DNA of 64,000 bases from Climacium dendroides. Lineage: Eukaryota > Streptophyta > Bryopsida > Hypnales > Climaciaceae. The DNA lies in contig CATNNA010000007.1 of NCBI GenBank assembly GCA_950106755.1, positions 682,001 through 746,000 on the forward strand, read 5' to 3'. How positions within the stretch are numbered: position 1 is the first letter of the stretch; every line of letters begins with the position of its first letter. Below the pieces are notes generated by a model. It made no database searches. It was given only the letters and a program-made list of their open reading frames with translations, and was not told the DNA's origin. A program made the position numbers and the translations under genes. Shown in pieces: positions 10,331 through 23,685 of this stretch.

Positions 10331-13300
10331 CGACCCTAGTCTCAAAAATCCAACCCTAGTTTCGAAAGTCCGAACCTGATCTTGGAATCCCGTAATCACG
10401 AAGAATTCTGTAATTTTGTAAACCTACGCGTTCACGAAGAACTGTACACTTCAATCGAAAGAAATGATCGAGTGAAATCAAGACAAATTGCGTGCACTGT
10501 AAACCCTTGCGAAGTCCGGTAGCATCAAATATCAGGACGTACCCGATTGACCCCCCCCCTCATACCCGGATCCATCTTCACTAATAATACCCAGACTATG
10601 CCCAGCCAAATCAGCCAATGACAGTCGAATCCGCCAATACCTACCAATACCCGGATTCCACATCCTACCAAAATGACACCCGCTAATGAGAGCCAAATCC
10701 ATCTTTGCCAATGATGCCCAAAATAATGCAAATCATACCCTTACACTACGACATGTGCAAATGCATATACTTAGAATACTAAAATTAGATTTCTCATCTT
10801 CATTTCTAGACATTCAAGTAGAACCACCCTCAGCCGATAACCTAAGCAATTATAGCATGATGTGGAGTACTATAGGGTATAGTAAATATTTTCAGAGGTG
10901 CCTCAATAGAAATGACAGGGATTGCAAAAAAAATTTATAATTTGATCGCTTGAATTGAAATTACAGTGAATTTTGAGAAGCAAAAAGTGCTTTGGATCCA
11001 TGGCCAATGTCTACATTCTTCAAATTCCGATCATTCAAGAAATATATTTTTACTCATTGATTCCTACTTTCTTTCTCACTCATTTGGGACATGTGTCATG
11101 AAGTAATTAGTTCCAACCTTGACAAGTTCAAAAAATCACATTCCAATCTTTAGAATATGTGGTCGGAAATAACTACACCTATAGGTTGAATAGGAGTCAT
11201 TGGTCAGAAATGGGTGGTTCTACCTTAGACTATATATGTATACAAGAACGCACTACTTTTGCTGAAGATATTGATGTAATTGGGACTTATTAACCCTCAT
11301 GCATACAAATGCAATCCTAACTTTAGAAGTTCAATTTTATTTGAATGGCTTGTAAAAGATCTTTCTCGGAGTAATTCAAGGCATCCTAATTGTTCAAACA
11401 AATGAATTTCAGTATTTCTTGCATAATGCATACTTCTATTTCTAAATTTTAAAGAGGGAACAAAATGGAGCATCTTTTATTGCCTCCTTAGTGACGCTAA
11501 AAATCATCCCTACACTTCTAGGACTCCATAATCTCATTTTCTTTGAAGACACCATTTTTGCTAATTAGAGGTACTTTGCATGGGTTTTGTTTTGCAAGAT
11601 AATGCAAAGTTGAACTATTGCACTTTAGTCCTAGTATATGCCAAAAAATTTGGTCATTTACTGGCCAACTGAAACTAAGGCTTATCATTGTTTTGAGAGT
11701 TTTTCGTAAAAAACAAGGTCTCATTATAATATAACGTATTTAAAATATTTATGGTTAGTTGATTTCTTTATGACCTTAAAGCACAAATTGAACAACTTCA
11801 TCATTAGGATTTATATTGGTAAAACAATTGCATGTATTCAATAATTTTACATATTCAATATATCTACAATATTATTATTTACAATTACATGCAATTGTTT
11901 TACCAATAATCATTCGTTGTAGGAAGAACTAAAAACTCATAGAAGTTGTAAATTATAATTGTATCCATTCAATTCAATCATTGTATTTAGTCAAGCAAGT
12001 CTTTAAACTCCAATAAATAATTCATGAAAATTCATTGAAAGCAGACTTTGTATTTAATGTATCTCATTCGAAAAAATGTATACATATTGTATTCATCTGT
12101 TAATTACAAAAAAATAGTCACACAAGTTCTAAGGAAATTTTGCCATCAAAATTGATCATTGTATTTAGTACAACAAGTGTTTAACTCAATTAAATAAGGT
12201 ATTAGAAGATACTTCAAAAATTACTAGTCATGTACAGATTATGAATGTTTGAAAATTTATAGAGAAAGCCATGTATAGGGATGTCCCTCCTAGTACTCAC
12301 ATTTGCAACAATATGAGCCTAAAGACTTCAATGCATGAGCCTAAGAGCCTAGGCTCTTACATTATAGGTACTGATGTTATGGGCACCTTCTATAGTTTTC
12401 GTACATTTAAATTATTAGTCTCTATGTTATAAGAAGCTTCCATTTTTATAAGATATTTAAATTAAAAGAGGCTAGGTTAGAAGCACCTTCTATGCTCATT
12501 GAATAGTTATATTATAGGTTTCAATTATTAACACCTTCTATACATGATTATAGGAGATTTATTTTATAGATATCTATATTATGGATAAAAATCTAAGGAA
12601 AATGCATGAAAAAATATAACCTTGAAGTTTATATCATTTGAAAGGTGCACTTTCATGGAAATGTTGAACCAAATTTTTATTTCTTTAAATAAAAACAAAC
12701 AAACAAACATTCATTTATTCATCCATTCTACTTAAAGCATTTAATTTGGCAAAAGTCATAGAGCTCCTAAAAACATAGAAGAAAAATAAACACAACTGGA
12801 AAAAGTTGAAAATATTAGTAGGAATTCAAATACATGAAAAAATTGAACTAATATGTTCTAGGCTTGTCCTACGCTTCTTACAAGCACCTTCAAAAGTTGT
12901 AGAGTGTCTCTTTAAATTTAGACTCACATTTCTAGACTCACATGGTAGCATCGTTGCTCTCCCACCTGCCCGGTGTTTTTAAAACATTCATGAAAAAAAA
13001 AAAATAATTGTCACAATATTTAATGAATCCCATTGAAAAAAATATTGACATCTAATATTCATTTCTTGAAATCAATCAAAGATCAAAGTTGTAAATGATT
13101 TTAGGAACTCAAAGTGAACATTCATTTAAATTTTTATATTTTAAATGATCAACATATTTGCAACTTCCCCATTTATTTTAAAAGTAGGCTTTACATTTTT
13201 AAAGGAAGTTGGAGTTTTAAATTAGAACAAAATCCTGGCTAATTTCATTATTATTTTGGAATAACCAAGTGTTGAATTTTCTCCAAAATTTACAAGTTGA

Positions 13301-13370
13301 TATAAAAGTTGATGGTTCCCCGCTGTACTTTAACCACAACATTAAAATCTTCCTTCTCTTGAAAAATTTT
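10331..13370. other. AT-rich core of Element 1
   Basis: About 3 kb with no supported gene. It holds an inverted repeat at 11814-11908 (listed separately) and weak direct repeats of an ACCTTCTATA word around 12385-12545. Confidence 0.5.
11814..11908. repeat. Hairpin with 23-bp perfect arms
   Basis: Arms 11814-11836 and 11886-11908 (core GGTAAAACAATTGCATGTA) are exact reverse complements around a 49-bp AT-rich loop. It could be a miniature element or a structural site. Confidence 0.85.
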
Positions 13371-13402
13371 GGAGGACATTCACCAAAGGGAAGTCCAACC
13401 TA
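13371..13402 (+). repeat. 32-bp copy of part of the gene X last exon
   Basis: Matches 2121-2152 with one mismatch (GGAGGACATTCACCAAAGGG and following bases), in direct orientation about 11 kb away. It may be filler DNA copied during break repair. Confidence 0.8.
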
Positions 13403-13539
13403 TTTTGAAGAAAATTGCAAAACTTTCCAATAGTTGTAACTAATGTCAAAGATGCATGATCCCAAATTCAAAAATGAGACAAACTCACACTATTTCTAAA
13501 TTTTTTTAAAATATATACTTAAAACATTCAAAAAGTTAG

Positions 13540-13586
13540 AACCCTAAACCCTAAAAAATTTTAACCCTAAATCCTAAACCCTAAAG
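13540..13586. repeat. Telomere-like CCCTAAA run upstream of the DUF7869-like gene
   Basis: Several CCCTAAA and TCCTAAA units lie at the start of the presumed promoter or leader (13.6-14.3 kb) of the plus-strand gene at 15701. Confidence 0.75.
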
Positions 13587-14310
13587 CATCGAAGTGCAAA
13601 GTTTGGCAAACTTTGATCCGCTACGTGTCATGCGCTCTCACAGGTAGCGTGTACGTAGTAAAGGCGCTGATTACAAAAAGTTGACACAGAATCTAGTTCC
13701 CCGAAGTCAACGCGCCTTTTCTGACAGCCATTAATGTAGAAATTGGAGGGGGATTCGAAATTCCAGAAATTGGCGCTCAAGATTGCAAAACTTCACGCTT
13801 TTTTTTGCCGCGCTTACGTCCTCTGTGTCACGGACTTTCTTCGCCGGAAAATCCATCTTCTCTGCCACTCCGCCGTCAACATTCTTCACTGTCGCCGTTG
13901 CTATGCTGAATTTTTTTTGTTCTTGTAGCATCTGTCTTGTTAAACACTGCGTTTCTAATTGTATTCTAGTATCTTCTCGTCCAAGGTTAGAAGTTTATTT
14001 GGTGAGCGTGTACGTTGCAATTCATTCGCAAGTAAGTTCTACTTACTTACAATCTTGAGCATTTGTTTTCTTACGTCGTTTCTTGCTCTGAAGTGTACTC
14101 ATCTAATGATTTTGGCACACTACTTCAGTCTTTTGAAAGTGATATGAGAGAGTTTCTTGTTGGGTTCATGTTTTCAATTTTTTTGTTGTCCTGTCGGGGT
14201 TGAAGGCCTCCTATTTTTACGCCGATAAATCCGGAAACTTCCTTCGTGCAAAAGATTTTTCCTTACCGTCACTTCAATAATAACCAAATTCTGATGACTG
14301 CAGCTTATAG
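13587..14310 (+). promoter_or_regulatory. Presumed promoter and leader of the Element 1 DUF7869-like gene
   Basis: It is GC-richer than its surroundings and lies between the telo-box run and palindrome cluster B. Short frames here have no homologue in the mirrored region of Element 2 and are treated as non-coding. No clear TATA box was fixed. Confidence 0.35.
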
Positions 14311-15503
14311 TTATCGTCGACTCGACGATATTTGTAGGTAGTCAACTCCCTATAACTATGTCCATAATGAGTAGAAGTGTTGTTCAACACGAGAAATATA
14401 CCGTCACGAGACCAAAGACGTCATCTTTTCTCATCCATTAGATATCGTCGGGTCGACGATATAACTATTTAGTTAAGTTAGTTCTTTCACAAAATTGGAG
14501 TGCAAAATAATTTGAATTACAAATAAGTAATTGTTATAGACTTCTCACAAGTATCGTCGGGTCGACGATGACTATTCAGCCTTGTTCAACCGCATGGGAA
14601 TTTCAAAGTCAGTTCTTTCACAACATTGGAGTGCTCCATAATTTCTTGTAGTAAATAAATGATCAGAAATCGGCAGTGCCGTCTCGCTAGTATCATCGGG
14701 TCGACAATAACTATTTAGTCTTCAACTGCGTGGGATTTTTTAAGAGAATTACTTCACTACATTGAAAAGCCAAGTAATTTCTTAGAGTGAATCAATGATC
14801 AGGAATTGCCATAGTCATCTCGCTAGTATCGCCGACTCAACGATAAGAGATCAGTTTCTTGAGATGTATGTTATGAATCTGGAAGTTATTCACATAATTA
14901 TTTTTCAAAATAGTTTTTTGAGCAAAGCAATTGTAATTGTTGCCCATTGGACGAGAAGACCTGATTTATCGTTGAGTCGACGATAACTCGCTGAAGTTCA
15001 ATTTTAATTGATTTCAAAGACAAAGTCATCTTCAAGTAAACCCTTATGGAATTAGTTAATATTGAGTTCATTGTTCTTTATCAATGTAAATAAAGTTATC
15101 GTTGAGTCAACGATAACTTCCACAAGAAGTCAATGCCATTCGACTATATTTCCATCATGAATTTTGTACTTATTGTGCCGTGGATCTGAACTGATGAACA
15201 ACTTTAGAGTATATTGAGGGACAGGATTTAGTGACACAAGGTATTCCTAGGTTTCAGCTGTCATCCTCTCAATGAGAACTTATAGAGAAATGAAACAAAG
15301 GTTCTCATGACCTTAGTGTACTTGTAATGGTCGAGTCAAGGATATGTAAACTGATTCTCTGGATATCTGTTCAATTGAATTAATCGTCCGAAGTATAATA
15401 AACTGACTTGCCGTCAACTCAAAGTAAACTTTCATAACAAAGAGGATTTTGTCGATGATCAATCACTTATTACGTGTCTTCTTATCGTCGAGTCGACGGT
15501 AAA
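14311..15503. repeat. Palindrome cluster B, upstream of the DUF7869-like gene (Element 1)
   Basis: About nine sites near 14311, 14442, 14551, 14690, 14824, 14966, 15094, 15329 (poor) and 15482. Forms include ATCGTCGACTCGACGAT, ATCGTCGGGTCGACGAT and ATCGTTGAGTCAACGAT. Spacing is about 110-150 bp, wider than in cluster A. The bases between sites share words such as TTCACAACATTGGAGTGC, a sign of old tandem duplication. The last site is about 200 bp before the ATG. Confidence 0.88.
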
Positions 15504-15700
15504 GCATTCTGATGAAATACAATAATGCCTTCAGTTCACTAGTACATGCTACATAGACTTCATGTATAAGAACACCTTGTCTAGATTCGATGCTGCAAAA
15601 TTGTGAAACTTATTTGGTCATTTTCATTGTGTTATGGAATGGATTCTTTATCTTCGAGTTTAAGATGTCCTTGACGAGTATATGAATTTCTTTATTCAGA

Positions 15701-18700
15701 ATGGATGTTCATGGACCTGAAGAATTTGCAAATCCAATGCCTACCTTACCTCCTGGAATCGCCGAGTGTGACGGGATTCCTAGGGCGAAATGGCATCCTC
15801 GGGCTGTCACGCTCCGAAATGAAGCGGGAGTTGATGTTGCAAATGGAATTTGTCAAAATGTTGATCCAGATCTCGTCGTAGATATGGATGGAAGGCCTCT
15901 TGGTGACGATAGAGTGGCTATCCAAATAGCAAAGTCTTTGTGTGAGGAGGAAGTCCCGTACGCGTGGATGTGGTCAATCCATTCTTGGCACATCAAACAA
16001 GTGTTTCTCGAAGGTGTCAGTTTGTATGACCATGACTAGACAAACATTTATAACATGGCCATCAATTACTCGAAGGGTTCGGAAAGGGGTTAGGTCTTAC
16101 GAAACAACTTGTGAAAGGGTGGAGCCTGATCTCCCTCCCAAAAAAGAGTCCCTTCTCACTGTTCAAGCAATCACTTATGTTTCCACCAAAACATGTTGCA
16201 GTAGTAATTGTTTGCAGCCATTTCTGCGTGGGCAAATTCAAGCTCTCCAAACTCAACTCCATGTAAACGACGGAGTTTATAATCGAAAGAGGTGTCTTCT
16301 CGATGTGCATGGTCAGATCCACAAAGACCCTTTTGGCAAAGAGTGGATTACCTTGAAAGGTAGAAACGTGTGCCCCACTGCATGGTGGACCATTCATGGG
16401 ATTTCGAAAGCTACGTTTTATAGATACAAGGAAATGTCCAAAAACGGGAAGAAACCGGAGTAACATGGAAATCTGGGGTCCAAAAAACCAAGGATGCATA
16501 CCTTGCAGGCTACTGCCACGTTTAAAACTATGATTTTACCGGATGCTGAAAAAATGCCACACAAGACAAGGACGCTGGAATCAGGGGAGAAAGTCTCGGC
16601 AATGGTTTTGCCATCGACATTCTTGTGGAGTCACCAGTTGCCAAAAATCAATGAAGCCAATGCAACACTGAACTTGCCGCCAATTTCTTCTAGTGGTTTG
16701 AGCAACATTCGACAGGCTTCTTTCCCAAAATTTGCTCCGAAGGCTCGTAGGGACACTTTTGCTCGATGTGGTTTATGTGACCAATATAAGCAATTGAGGG
16801 CTGCATGTACTCCGCTTTCGTACGCCCAAGAGAAGTAGTCGCAAATTCTAGATGCTCATAATGTCGGGCAAAGGGCCCACAGACTATTGTACTATGCTAA
16901 TCGATATATGTCCGAAAAATATCCTCAGAAGATGCTAACCATCATCCATGATAAAATGGATCACTCCAAGACCGCTTCTCCGCACTTCTCTCACAAGACC
17001 AAAGCAACTGATTCCTTCATGAAGATGCCTGTTGCTGTGACGGGTATGATTGCCCATGGTCATGGGGACGTTCAATACGCACATTATGGATTGGATATTT
17101 TTCCAACAGATTCCAATCATACCATTGAGTCCATTGCAAAGTTGTTGCGTGATCTTGAACAAGAACCACAGAATTCATCACGCAAATTATTTTCTCAGGA
17201 AGAGACGCAATCCATATTAACGAAGGCAATCTTGAACGGCTCGGAGATTTGTTTAGACTCCCTCCTTCTTCCTCCAGAAGCAATCCCTGCTCATCCTCTG
17301 CCACCAATATTGACTCTACAGCTCGATAATGCATCTGGTGACAATAAAAATAGATGGGTTTTTGCTTTCTGTTCACTTTTGGTTTACAAAGGCATTTTCC
17401 GCGAAGTGTACATCAACTTCCTCATTCACTAGAAGAAAAAGCAGGGTTTTGCGACTGTGGTTTGCGACTGGTTTGTAGTCGTATCGGACGTTTGCGACTT
17501 GGTGATATTCTGGAGTCCGCAGTCGCAGTGGACAAGTCGCATGAGTTGCACTGCAGTCGCGAGGTTGTTTGTCATTCGATAGGCAATGGAGAACTTCGTC
17601 GATGAACTGCTGTGACGTGGTTGCTGATGTGGAAGTTATTTCACTTATTTGTGTGCAACTGGTTTGCAACTAATGTGCAACTAGTTTGCGATTGACATAC
17701 AACTAGTGTGCAACTAGTTTGAGATTGATGTGCAACTGGTTTGCGACTAGAGTGCAACTGGTTTGCGATTGACATACAACTGGTTTGCAACTAGTGTGCA
17801 ACTAGTTTGCGATTGATGTGCAACTCGTTTGCGACTAGTGTGCAACTAGTTTGCGATTGACATACAACTGGTTTGCAACTAGTTTGCGACTTGGTTATAA
17901 TTTATAGAGTTGTAGATTATAGAAATCTACAAATTGTAGAAATCTACAAAGTGTAAAAATCTACAAAATATATAAATATTAGAATTTCACTATCAAAATT
18001 CATTATACAAGAATGCTATAACTTACCATTCTTATCTGTTCAAGCTGATGGTATTCTTGACAATCGATATGGGACAATTGAATCGATTTTCAATCATATT
18101 CTAGTTGCATTGCACTTGTTCTCTAGTTGCATTTGAATCGTTTTTTAGTTGCACTGTAGTCGGGCTCTAGTTGCATTATAGTTGATTCCTAGTTGCATTT
18201 GAGTCATTTCTAAGTTGCAATCTTCTAGATTTTAGTTGCAGCCTGTAATCAAAGCGATTGCATTTTTCCACGGTGGACTCTACTTCGCGGATAGCTGTCC
18301 ACATGGACAATTGCGATGAATATTGGATGTAGAATACCTCATGTTAGTTCTTCTGTTACAATATCGTAACCCTATTCTTCATTTTCCGACTACTTTGCGA
18401 CTACAACTACATACACGTGAAATTTGATGCAAATACAGAGGGCTACAGTTGCATCTCAGTTGTATAGGACACATAGTCGCATCTCAGTGGGTTGCAACGG
18501 ACACGTTTTTCTTCTAGTGATTGTTGGACACACCCACGAAGACATTGATACTCTTTTTGGCCGTTGGAGTAGTCTATTGAAGACAAATAACTACCTTACA
18601 CTTCCGAGGCTTATGAAATCCTTCATGGATTGTGAAAATCATCTGGTCATTCCTCATTTGATCGAGGAAGTACCTGGTTTTAAGCGATTTGTGCATGGGT

Positions 18701-19647
18701 ACATTGGCACCGACGGAGATTTTTTGGAAGGCCATTCGAGATCCCAGCAGTTCAAGTTCTATATGGATTCAGCTACTGGATGGCCTTTGATGGAGTATAA
18801 AAATTTGTGTACGGATAGAGGTTGGTTGCTAGATCACAAAAAGGGAATTCGTTTGTGGTTAGAGACCGAAGACGGACTTCCGAAAGTGCCAAGCGGTGTT
18901 CCACCACCTCTATTTCTGCGAAATATGAAAGCGTTGGAAGAGATCAAGAAGGGTTTGAATGGGTTCATTGCGGGATGGAGTGCAATGGCAGATGATCCGT
19001 TATCGGGTGATTTCCGGAGGGTGAATGGTCCTATTAAGGAGTACTGGAAAAGTGTGAGAGCTGCTTTGGATGCACCCTTAGAACCGCGCGCAACATTATT
19101 AGATGGTTTTTGGCCTACTACAGAGGTCATTGAAGAAGATGAGGCAATTCGCTGGCAAAGGGAGGTCATGGCATCTCAATAGGATGTACAAGATGTGCCA
19201 TTTTTTGGACGTAGGCGTGATCGCCCACGTCCTTCATTTCGTGTTGATCGCGATATGTTTGCAAGTTACTTTGTCGTAGTGCACCCTGTAGATGGTGATC
19301 CAAAGCCATTCTGGCTTGCTAGAGCCATTACAAATCCAAATCCGGATCCAGGGCATATGCATATGATTGAAATTCAATATTGGATGCCTGCTACAGAAAA
19401 ATACATTAATATGGAGACATATGATGGATGGGACACCAAAAAAGGGAATGTGTGGCGTGAAGACCGAGTAATATCTCCAACATGGTCAAACATGGATTGT
19501 ATCATGACAGCTTGGAAGCCCCGTATTCGGGAAGGGACTTCAGGTGCAAGGGTGGCAATTCCAAAGCCGCAAATTAATATCATCAAAGCATCAATCGTAG
19601 CCTTTACTGGTGATACGAACAACAGTGAATCTGCAATGGAAGGTTGA
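15701..19647 (+). pseudogene. DUF7869-like putative transposase (Element 1 copy), broken
   Basis: A DUF7869-like gene of about 950 codons whose N-terminus starts MDVHGPEEF. It aligns along its length with the Element 2 copy. Signatures: CC-x3-C near residue 170, CGLC, IIHDKMDHSK, LQLDNASGDNKNR, and VGHTHEDIDTLF. The three acidic blocks could be a DDE-type active site (inference). Lesions: TAG at 16037-16039, a frameshift near 16050, TAA at 16461-16463, TAG at 16836-16838, TAG at 19180-19182, and a 1.1-kb CACTA-type insertion at 17427-18519 exactly between LI and VGH. Without that insertion the length is 2851 nt, consistent with one net indel. The C-terminus (19183-19647) has a W-x-A-rich region shared with Element 2. 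Confidence 0.8.
17424..18522. mobile_element. CACTA-type miniature element (17427-18519) with duplication ATT
   Basis: The ends are CACTAGAAGAAAAA and its reverse complement, flanked by ATT at 17424-17426 and 18520-18522. It is 1093 bp with no coding capacity of its own. The left half is filled with TTTGCGACT and TGCAACTAGTTTGCGATTG-type direct repeats; the right half has TAGTTGCAT repeats. These resemble the subterminal transposase-binding repeats of CACTA elements. Removing it with one ATT restores the reading INFLIVGHTHED found in the other copy. Confidence 0.92.
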
Positions 19648-19817
19648 ATAGTTTGTAGTTACATAAGTAGACTTGATTGTAGGGTAAAGGGAGAATAGAC
19701 TCTACATTCACATGTGTTGATATATTTTCAAGCTTCTATTGTGTTCATTTTATTATTGTAAGGTTTCAAGTACAATGGACTCTATATTTACATGTTCTGA
19801 TATATTTGTTAGCATAC
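19648..19817. other. Element 1 subterminal DNA interrupted by Element 2
   Basis: Short 3' flank of the Element 1 DUF7869-like gene, with two copies of a CAATGGACTCTA / ATAGACTCTA word. It continues at 52923 on the far side of Element 2. Confidence 0.6.
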
Positions 19818-19849
19818 ATAGAAGGCCTTATTCGTTAAAATGAGACAAA
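19818..19849 (+). repeat. Element 2 left terminal repeat with duplication ATAG
   Basis: ATAG then the 28-bp repeat. Base 19 is A at both ends of this element. Just inside, GTCTC appears in inverted orientation to GAGAC, making a small hairpin. The same arrangement occurs at the DUF7869 end of Element 1. Confidence 0.9.
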
Positions 19850-20363
19850 TTGCAGTCTCATTTTAATTTTTCATACATGCAAGGTGGAAGAAGGGTTCAT
19901 TAAATTGAGACTTGAAAATGTCAAATATGTATTTCATTAATTTTATACTATTAACTAAAGTAGCACAAACTCAAAAGTACATCTCGATTTACTAATTCCT
20001 TTGTAAAAAAGAAAACAAAATAGTCAAAGACATTATGAAGTGAGACATTTTTTAAAATCAAAACTTTCATATGTCAAAAAACTAATGTATACATGGAGGA
20101 TAGCAAACTTTAACATGAAATTAAACATATGAATTACCAAAAATTCACCAAAAACATTTAGAATACAATACTTGGAGACGCAATAGTAATAAAAAAATTT
20201 ACTATTAATAGAAATAAATTTCTCATACATAAGCACACTACCATAATAAAAGTAACCAATACATATATGAATGTAAACATGCCCAAACTTGTTAATCATT
20301 ACAATGAGTGCTCTAATTGAACTACCAAAACAACATTTGTCTAATAAAATTATGAACTATAAG
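19850..20363. other. Subterminal region of Element 2, DUF7869 side
   Basis: AT-rich, about 510 bp, between the terminal repeat and the stop codon of the minus-strand gene. It includes further GAGAC and GTCTC words. No gene is supported. Confidence 0.5.
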
Positions 20364-22490
20364 TCATTCTTCAATCATAGAACCATCGTTATTTGCAGTA
20401 GTCGTGAAGGCTGCCACTGATGCCTTAATAATTTGAATTTGTAGACTTGGAACCGTCACCTTTGGATTTTTAGTTCCATCACGAAACCGTGGCTTCCAAG
20501 CTGTCATGATACAATCTGTGCTTGACCATGTTGAAGGTATAACGCTATCTTCACGCCACACATTTCCTTATTTGGTGTCCCAACCCTCATATGTCTCCAT
20601 ATTAATGTGCCGATCCGAAGTAGGCCTCCAATATTGGATTTTGATCATATGCATATGCCCTGGATCGGGACTCGGAGCCGTAATAGCCCTAGCGAGCCAA
20701 AATGGTTTTGGATCACCATCAGCAGGACGCACTGCAACAAAAGAACCTGCGTGTGTATCACGAGCAACACGAAACGAAGAACGTGGACGATCACGCTTAC
20801 GTCCAACAAAGTTGGCATCCTCTGCATTTTCTTCACGCAATGTGCCATTTCTTTGCATTTGATCTGTTTCATCATTGGCAATCCTTAAAGCTGGCCAAAA
20901 TCCATCAAGTAATGCCTCTTGCACTTGAAGAGGTGCATCTAGAGCAGCTCTGTTGCCTTTCCAATACTCTTCTAGTGGACCATTCTTCCGCCTGTACTCT
21001 CCACTATGATCATTGTTTGCCATTTTGTTCCAATGTTTAACATAGCCATTCAAACCTTTCTTTATCTCTTCAAGAGCTTTCATTGGAACTGGAGCCAAAG
21101 GTTTAGGGCTACCACTTGGTACTTTAGGAAGTCCATCCTCAGTCTTTGACCACATTCTTATCCCATTGCCGTGCTCTGGCAACCACTTTGGGTCAGTACA
21201 CAAATTTTTATACTCCATCAAAGGCCATCTTGAAGAATCCATAAAAAACTTGAATTGTTGACTTTTCGAATGCCCTCCTAATTCATCTCCACCAGTGCCC
21301 AAATAACCCTCCACAAATTTCTTGAAATCAGGGAGCTCCTCAATGAGATGAGGAATCACAGGGTGCATTTCACAATCCATAAAGGACTTCATGAGCTTTG
21401 GAAGTGTTGGATAGTCATTCGTCTTCAATCTTGAACTCCATCGACCAAAAAGAGCATCAATGTCTTCGTGAGTGTGTCCCACAATAAGAAAGTTGATGTA
21501 TACCTCACGAAAAATGCCTTTGTATACAAGCAAAGAGCAGAAAGCAAAAACATATCGATTCTTGTTGTCCCCTGACGCATTGTCCAATTGCAATATTAAT
21601 ATTGGTGGGAGAGGTTGAGCTGGAAGTGGCTGTTCTGGAGGTGGAAGGAGGGAGTCCAAGCAATTTTCTGCTCCTTTTAAAAGTGCCTTTGTCAATGTGG
21701 ATTGCCCCTCCTCAATAGAAAATAACGCCCTCGATGAATTTTTAGGCGGGCCTTCCAAATCCCGCAACAACCTTGCAATGGACCCAATGGTATGATTCGA
21801 ATCTGTTGGGAAAATGCCCACACCATAGTGTGCATATCGTACATCGCCATGACCACGAGCAATCATACCTGTGACAGCAACAGGCATTTTCATGAAGGAT
21901 TCCGTCGACTTGTTCTTGTGAGAAAAGTGTGGAGAAGCCGTTTTTGAATGATCCATTTTATCATGAATGATGCACAACATTTTGTCCGGGCATCTCACGG
22001 AAAATTCCCGATTTCCATAGTAGTACTCTCTATGAGCCCTCTGACCTGCAACATGGGTATTCAAAATATTGGTATACTTATCAAACGACTCTGATTTCCA
22101 ACAAGTGCTCCTCAATTGCTTATACTCATCGCACAAGCCACACCTAGCAAAACTATCCCCACGAGCCTTGGCAGCAAATTCAGGGAAATTCTGACGGCGA
22201 ATGTTGCTCAAGCCACTGGAAGAAATCGGCTGCAAATTGAACTCTGCATTGGACTCATTGATTTTAGGTAATTGGTCACTCCAACGAAAAGCAGAAGGTA
22301 GAACCATCGCTGCAACTTTCTCCCCAGACTCTATTGTCCTTGTTTTGTGTGGCATTCGATCGGCATTAGACTCAATAAGAGTTCGAAGCGTGGCAGTAGC
22401 TTGAAGAGTATGCATGCGGGGTTTTTTAGATCCCACATTTCCATGCACCTGAGCTTGCTTCCCAATTCTAGCCTTCTCTTTGTACATATA
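20364..22490 (-). pseudogene. DUF7869-like putative transposase, C-terminal part (Element 2 copy)
   Basis: This is the larger part of an intronless gene split by the CACTA element. The reading resumes right after the target duplication with MYKEKARIGK and continues about 640 codons, then TAA at 20565-20567, then 65 more matching codons to TAA at 20364. Motifs in joined numbering: CGLC near 360, HDKMD at about 418-422, QLDNASGDNKN at about 544, VGHTHEDID at about 580. The last third holds WPLMEYKNLC, DGLPKVPSG and a PKPFWLARAI segment. The family is annotated in plants and animals as DUF7869, with no experimentally fixed activity that I know of. Apart from the TAA this copy is the better preserved. 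Confidence 0.82.
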
Positions 22491-22502
22491 CACTATAAGA
22501 AA

Positions 22503-23685
22503 TCAGTGTTTTTTTTAACAAGGGAAAAAACGTGCCGTGATGTCTAATTTAACAAGGACGATGCCTGTAGTGACGTCTAAAAAAATCCGTTTAAAAAAAC
22601 GGGCCAAAAACGTGCCATGTTATGTGCTGAAACGTGCTTAAATTTTTTGTGACATCGAAAACAACAGGGTCACCCAAGAGTTTCTGAGAGTGCCATGTGG
22701 AGAGGTTTTGGCATCCACGTAGGATTTTTAACGATGGGTAGGGACACGTTGGACAACTTTTTCATCCACCGACGTTGTGACGTGTCCAATGACGTGGACC
22801 CCTAAATATCCGACGTGGAAAATAATTTCCGGTGCACGCAGCCTACGTGGCAGCTGACGTGGCACTCTTCTGCGGTACATGCCGGTGTTCTGTGTGATGT
22901 TCTCTGGGACGTCACATTTGACAAGAGGATGTTTTAAATGACATCAGAGTCAACGAGAATGTGCTTTAGGAAACGAGTTGGGTGGATAATATTGTGGAAT
23001 TTATTCTTTGCTGAAATTGCAGACATTGTCCACATACACGTCTATTGTGACATTAAGTAGAGCAACCCGTGTATTGGGGTATGCATTGCTTTGCGCTCAG
23101 TGTTCCGTTCGACACGCACAATGACATCTGTAGTGTTTTCTTGAGCATTACAGAAGACATACAATGCGAGAGGAAGGATGTTTTCTCGAACGAAATGAAC
23201 AACGTGAATCATAAACCTCAACATCAAAGACGATGTCCTCTACAGCCCATACACATGAGTGAATGGAAGATTGAGATATGCCATTAGAAGATGAATTATG
23301 TGTCTTTGTAAGAGATGTCCAAGCATAGAAGCCTGTGTTTTCAATGGCATTGGGATTATAAGGCCACTTGCCAACTTCTGCACAAAAATGCCATAGTCTA
23401 GTACTACGAAGAAATCCACAACAACATTAACTACAGCACTTTCGATGAAAATATGGTGCGTTCTACTCAATGTTCTGAATAACATGCTTGACCATTATAT
23501 ACGATGTGAAGTTGGACACGCTGTGGCAAATAGAGACTCACTTCTTCCGAGGTGCATCCGATTTCTTGACAACAGCAGCCTGCATCGTACCACACCAAGT
23601 CAAAACCAACAGTACCTACTCATGCATATTTATTGATGGGACTCTTATACAGCCACAACAAATGTCAAGGAATGCTACACTTGCA
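22503..23685. promoter_or_regulatory. CACTA left subterminal repeat region
   Basis: Many ACGTG/TGACGT words, such as AACGTGCC, TGACGTCT and GACGTGG, recur on both strands between 22520 and 22960, thinning out afterwards. No credible coding frame. Confidence 0.7.
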
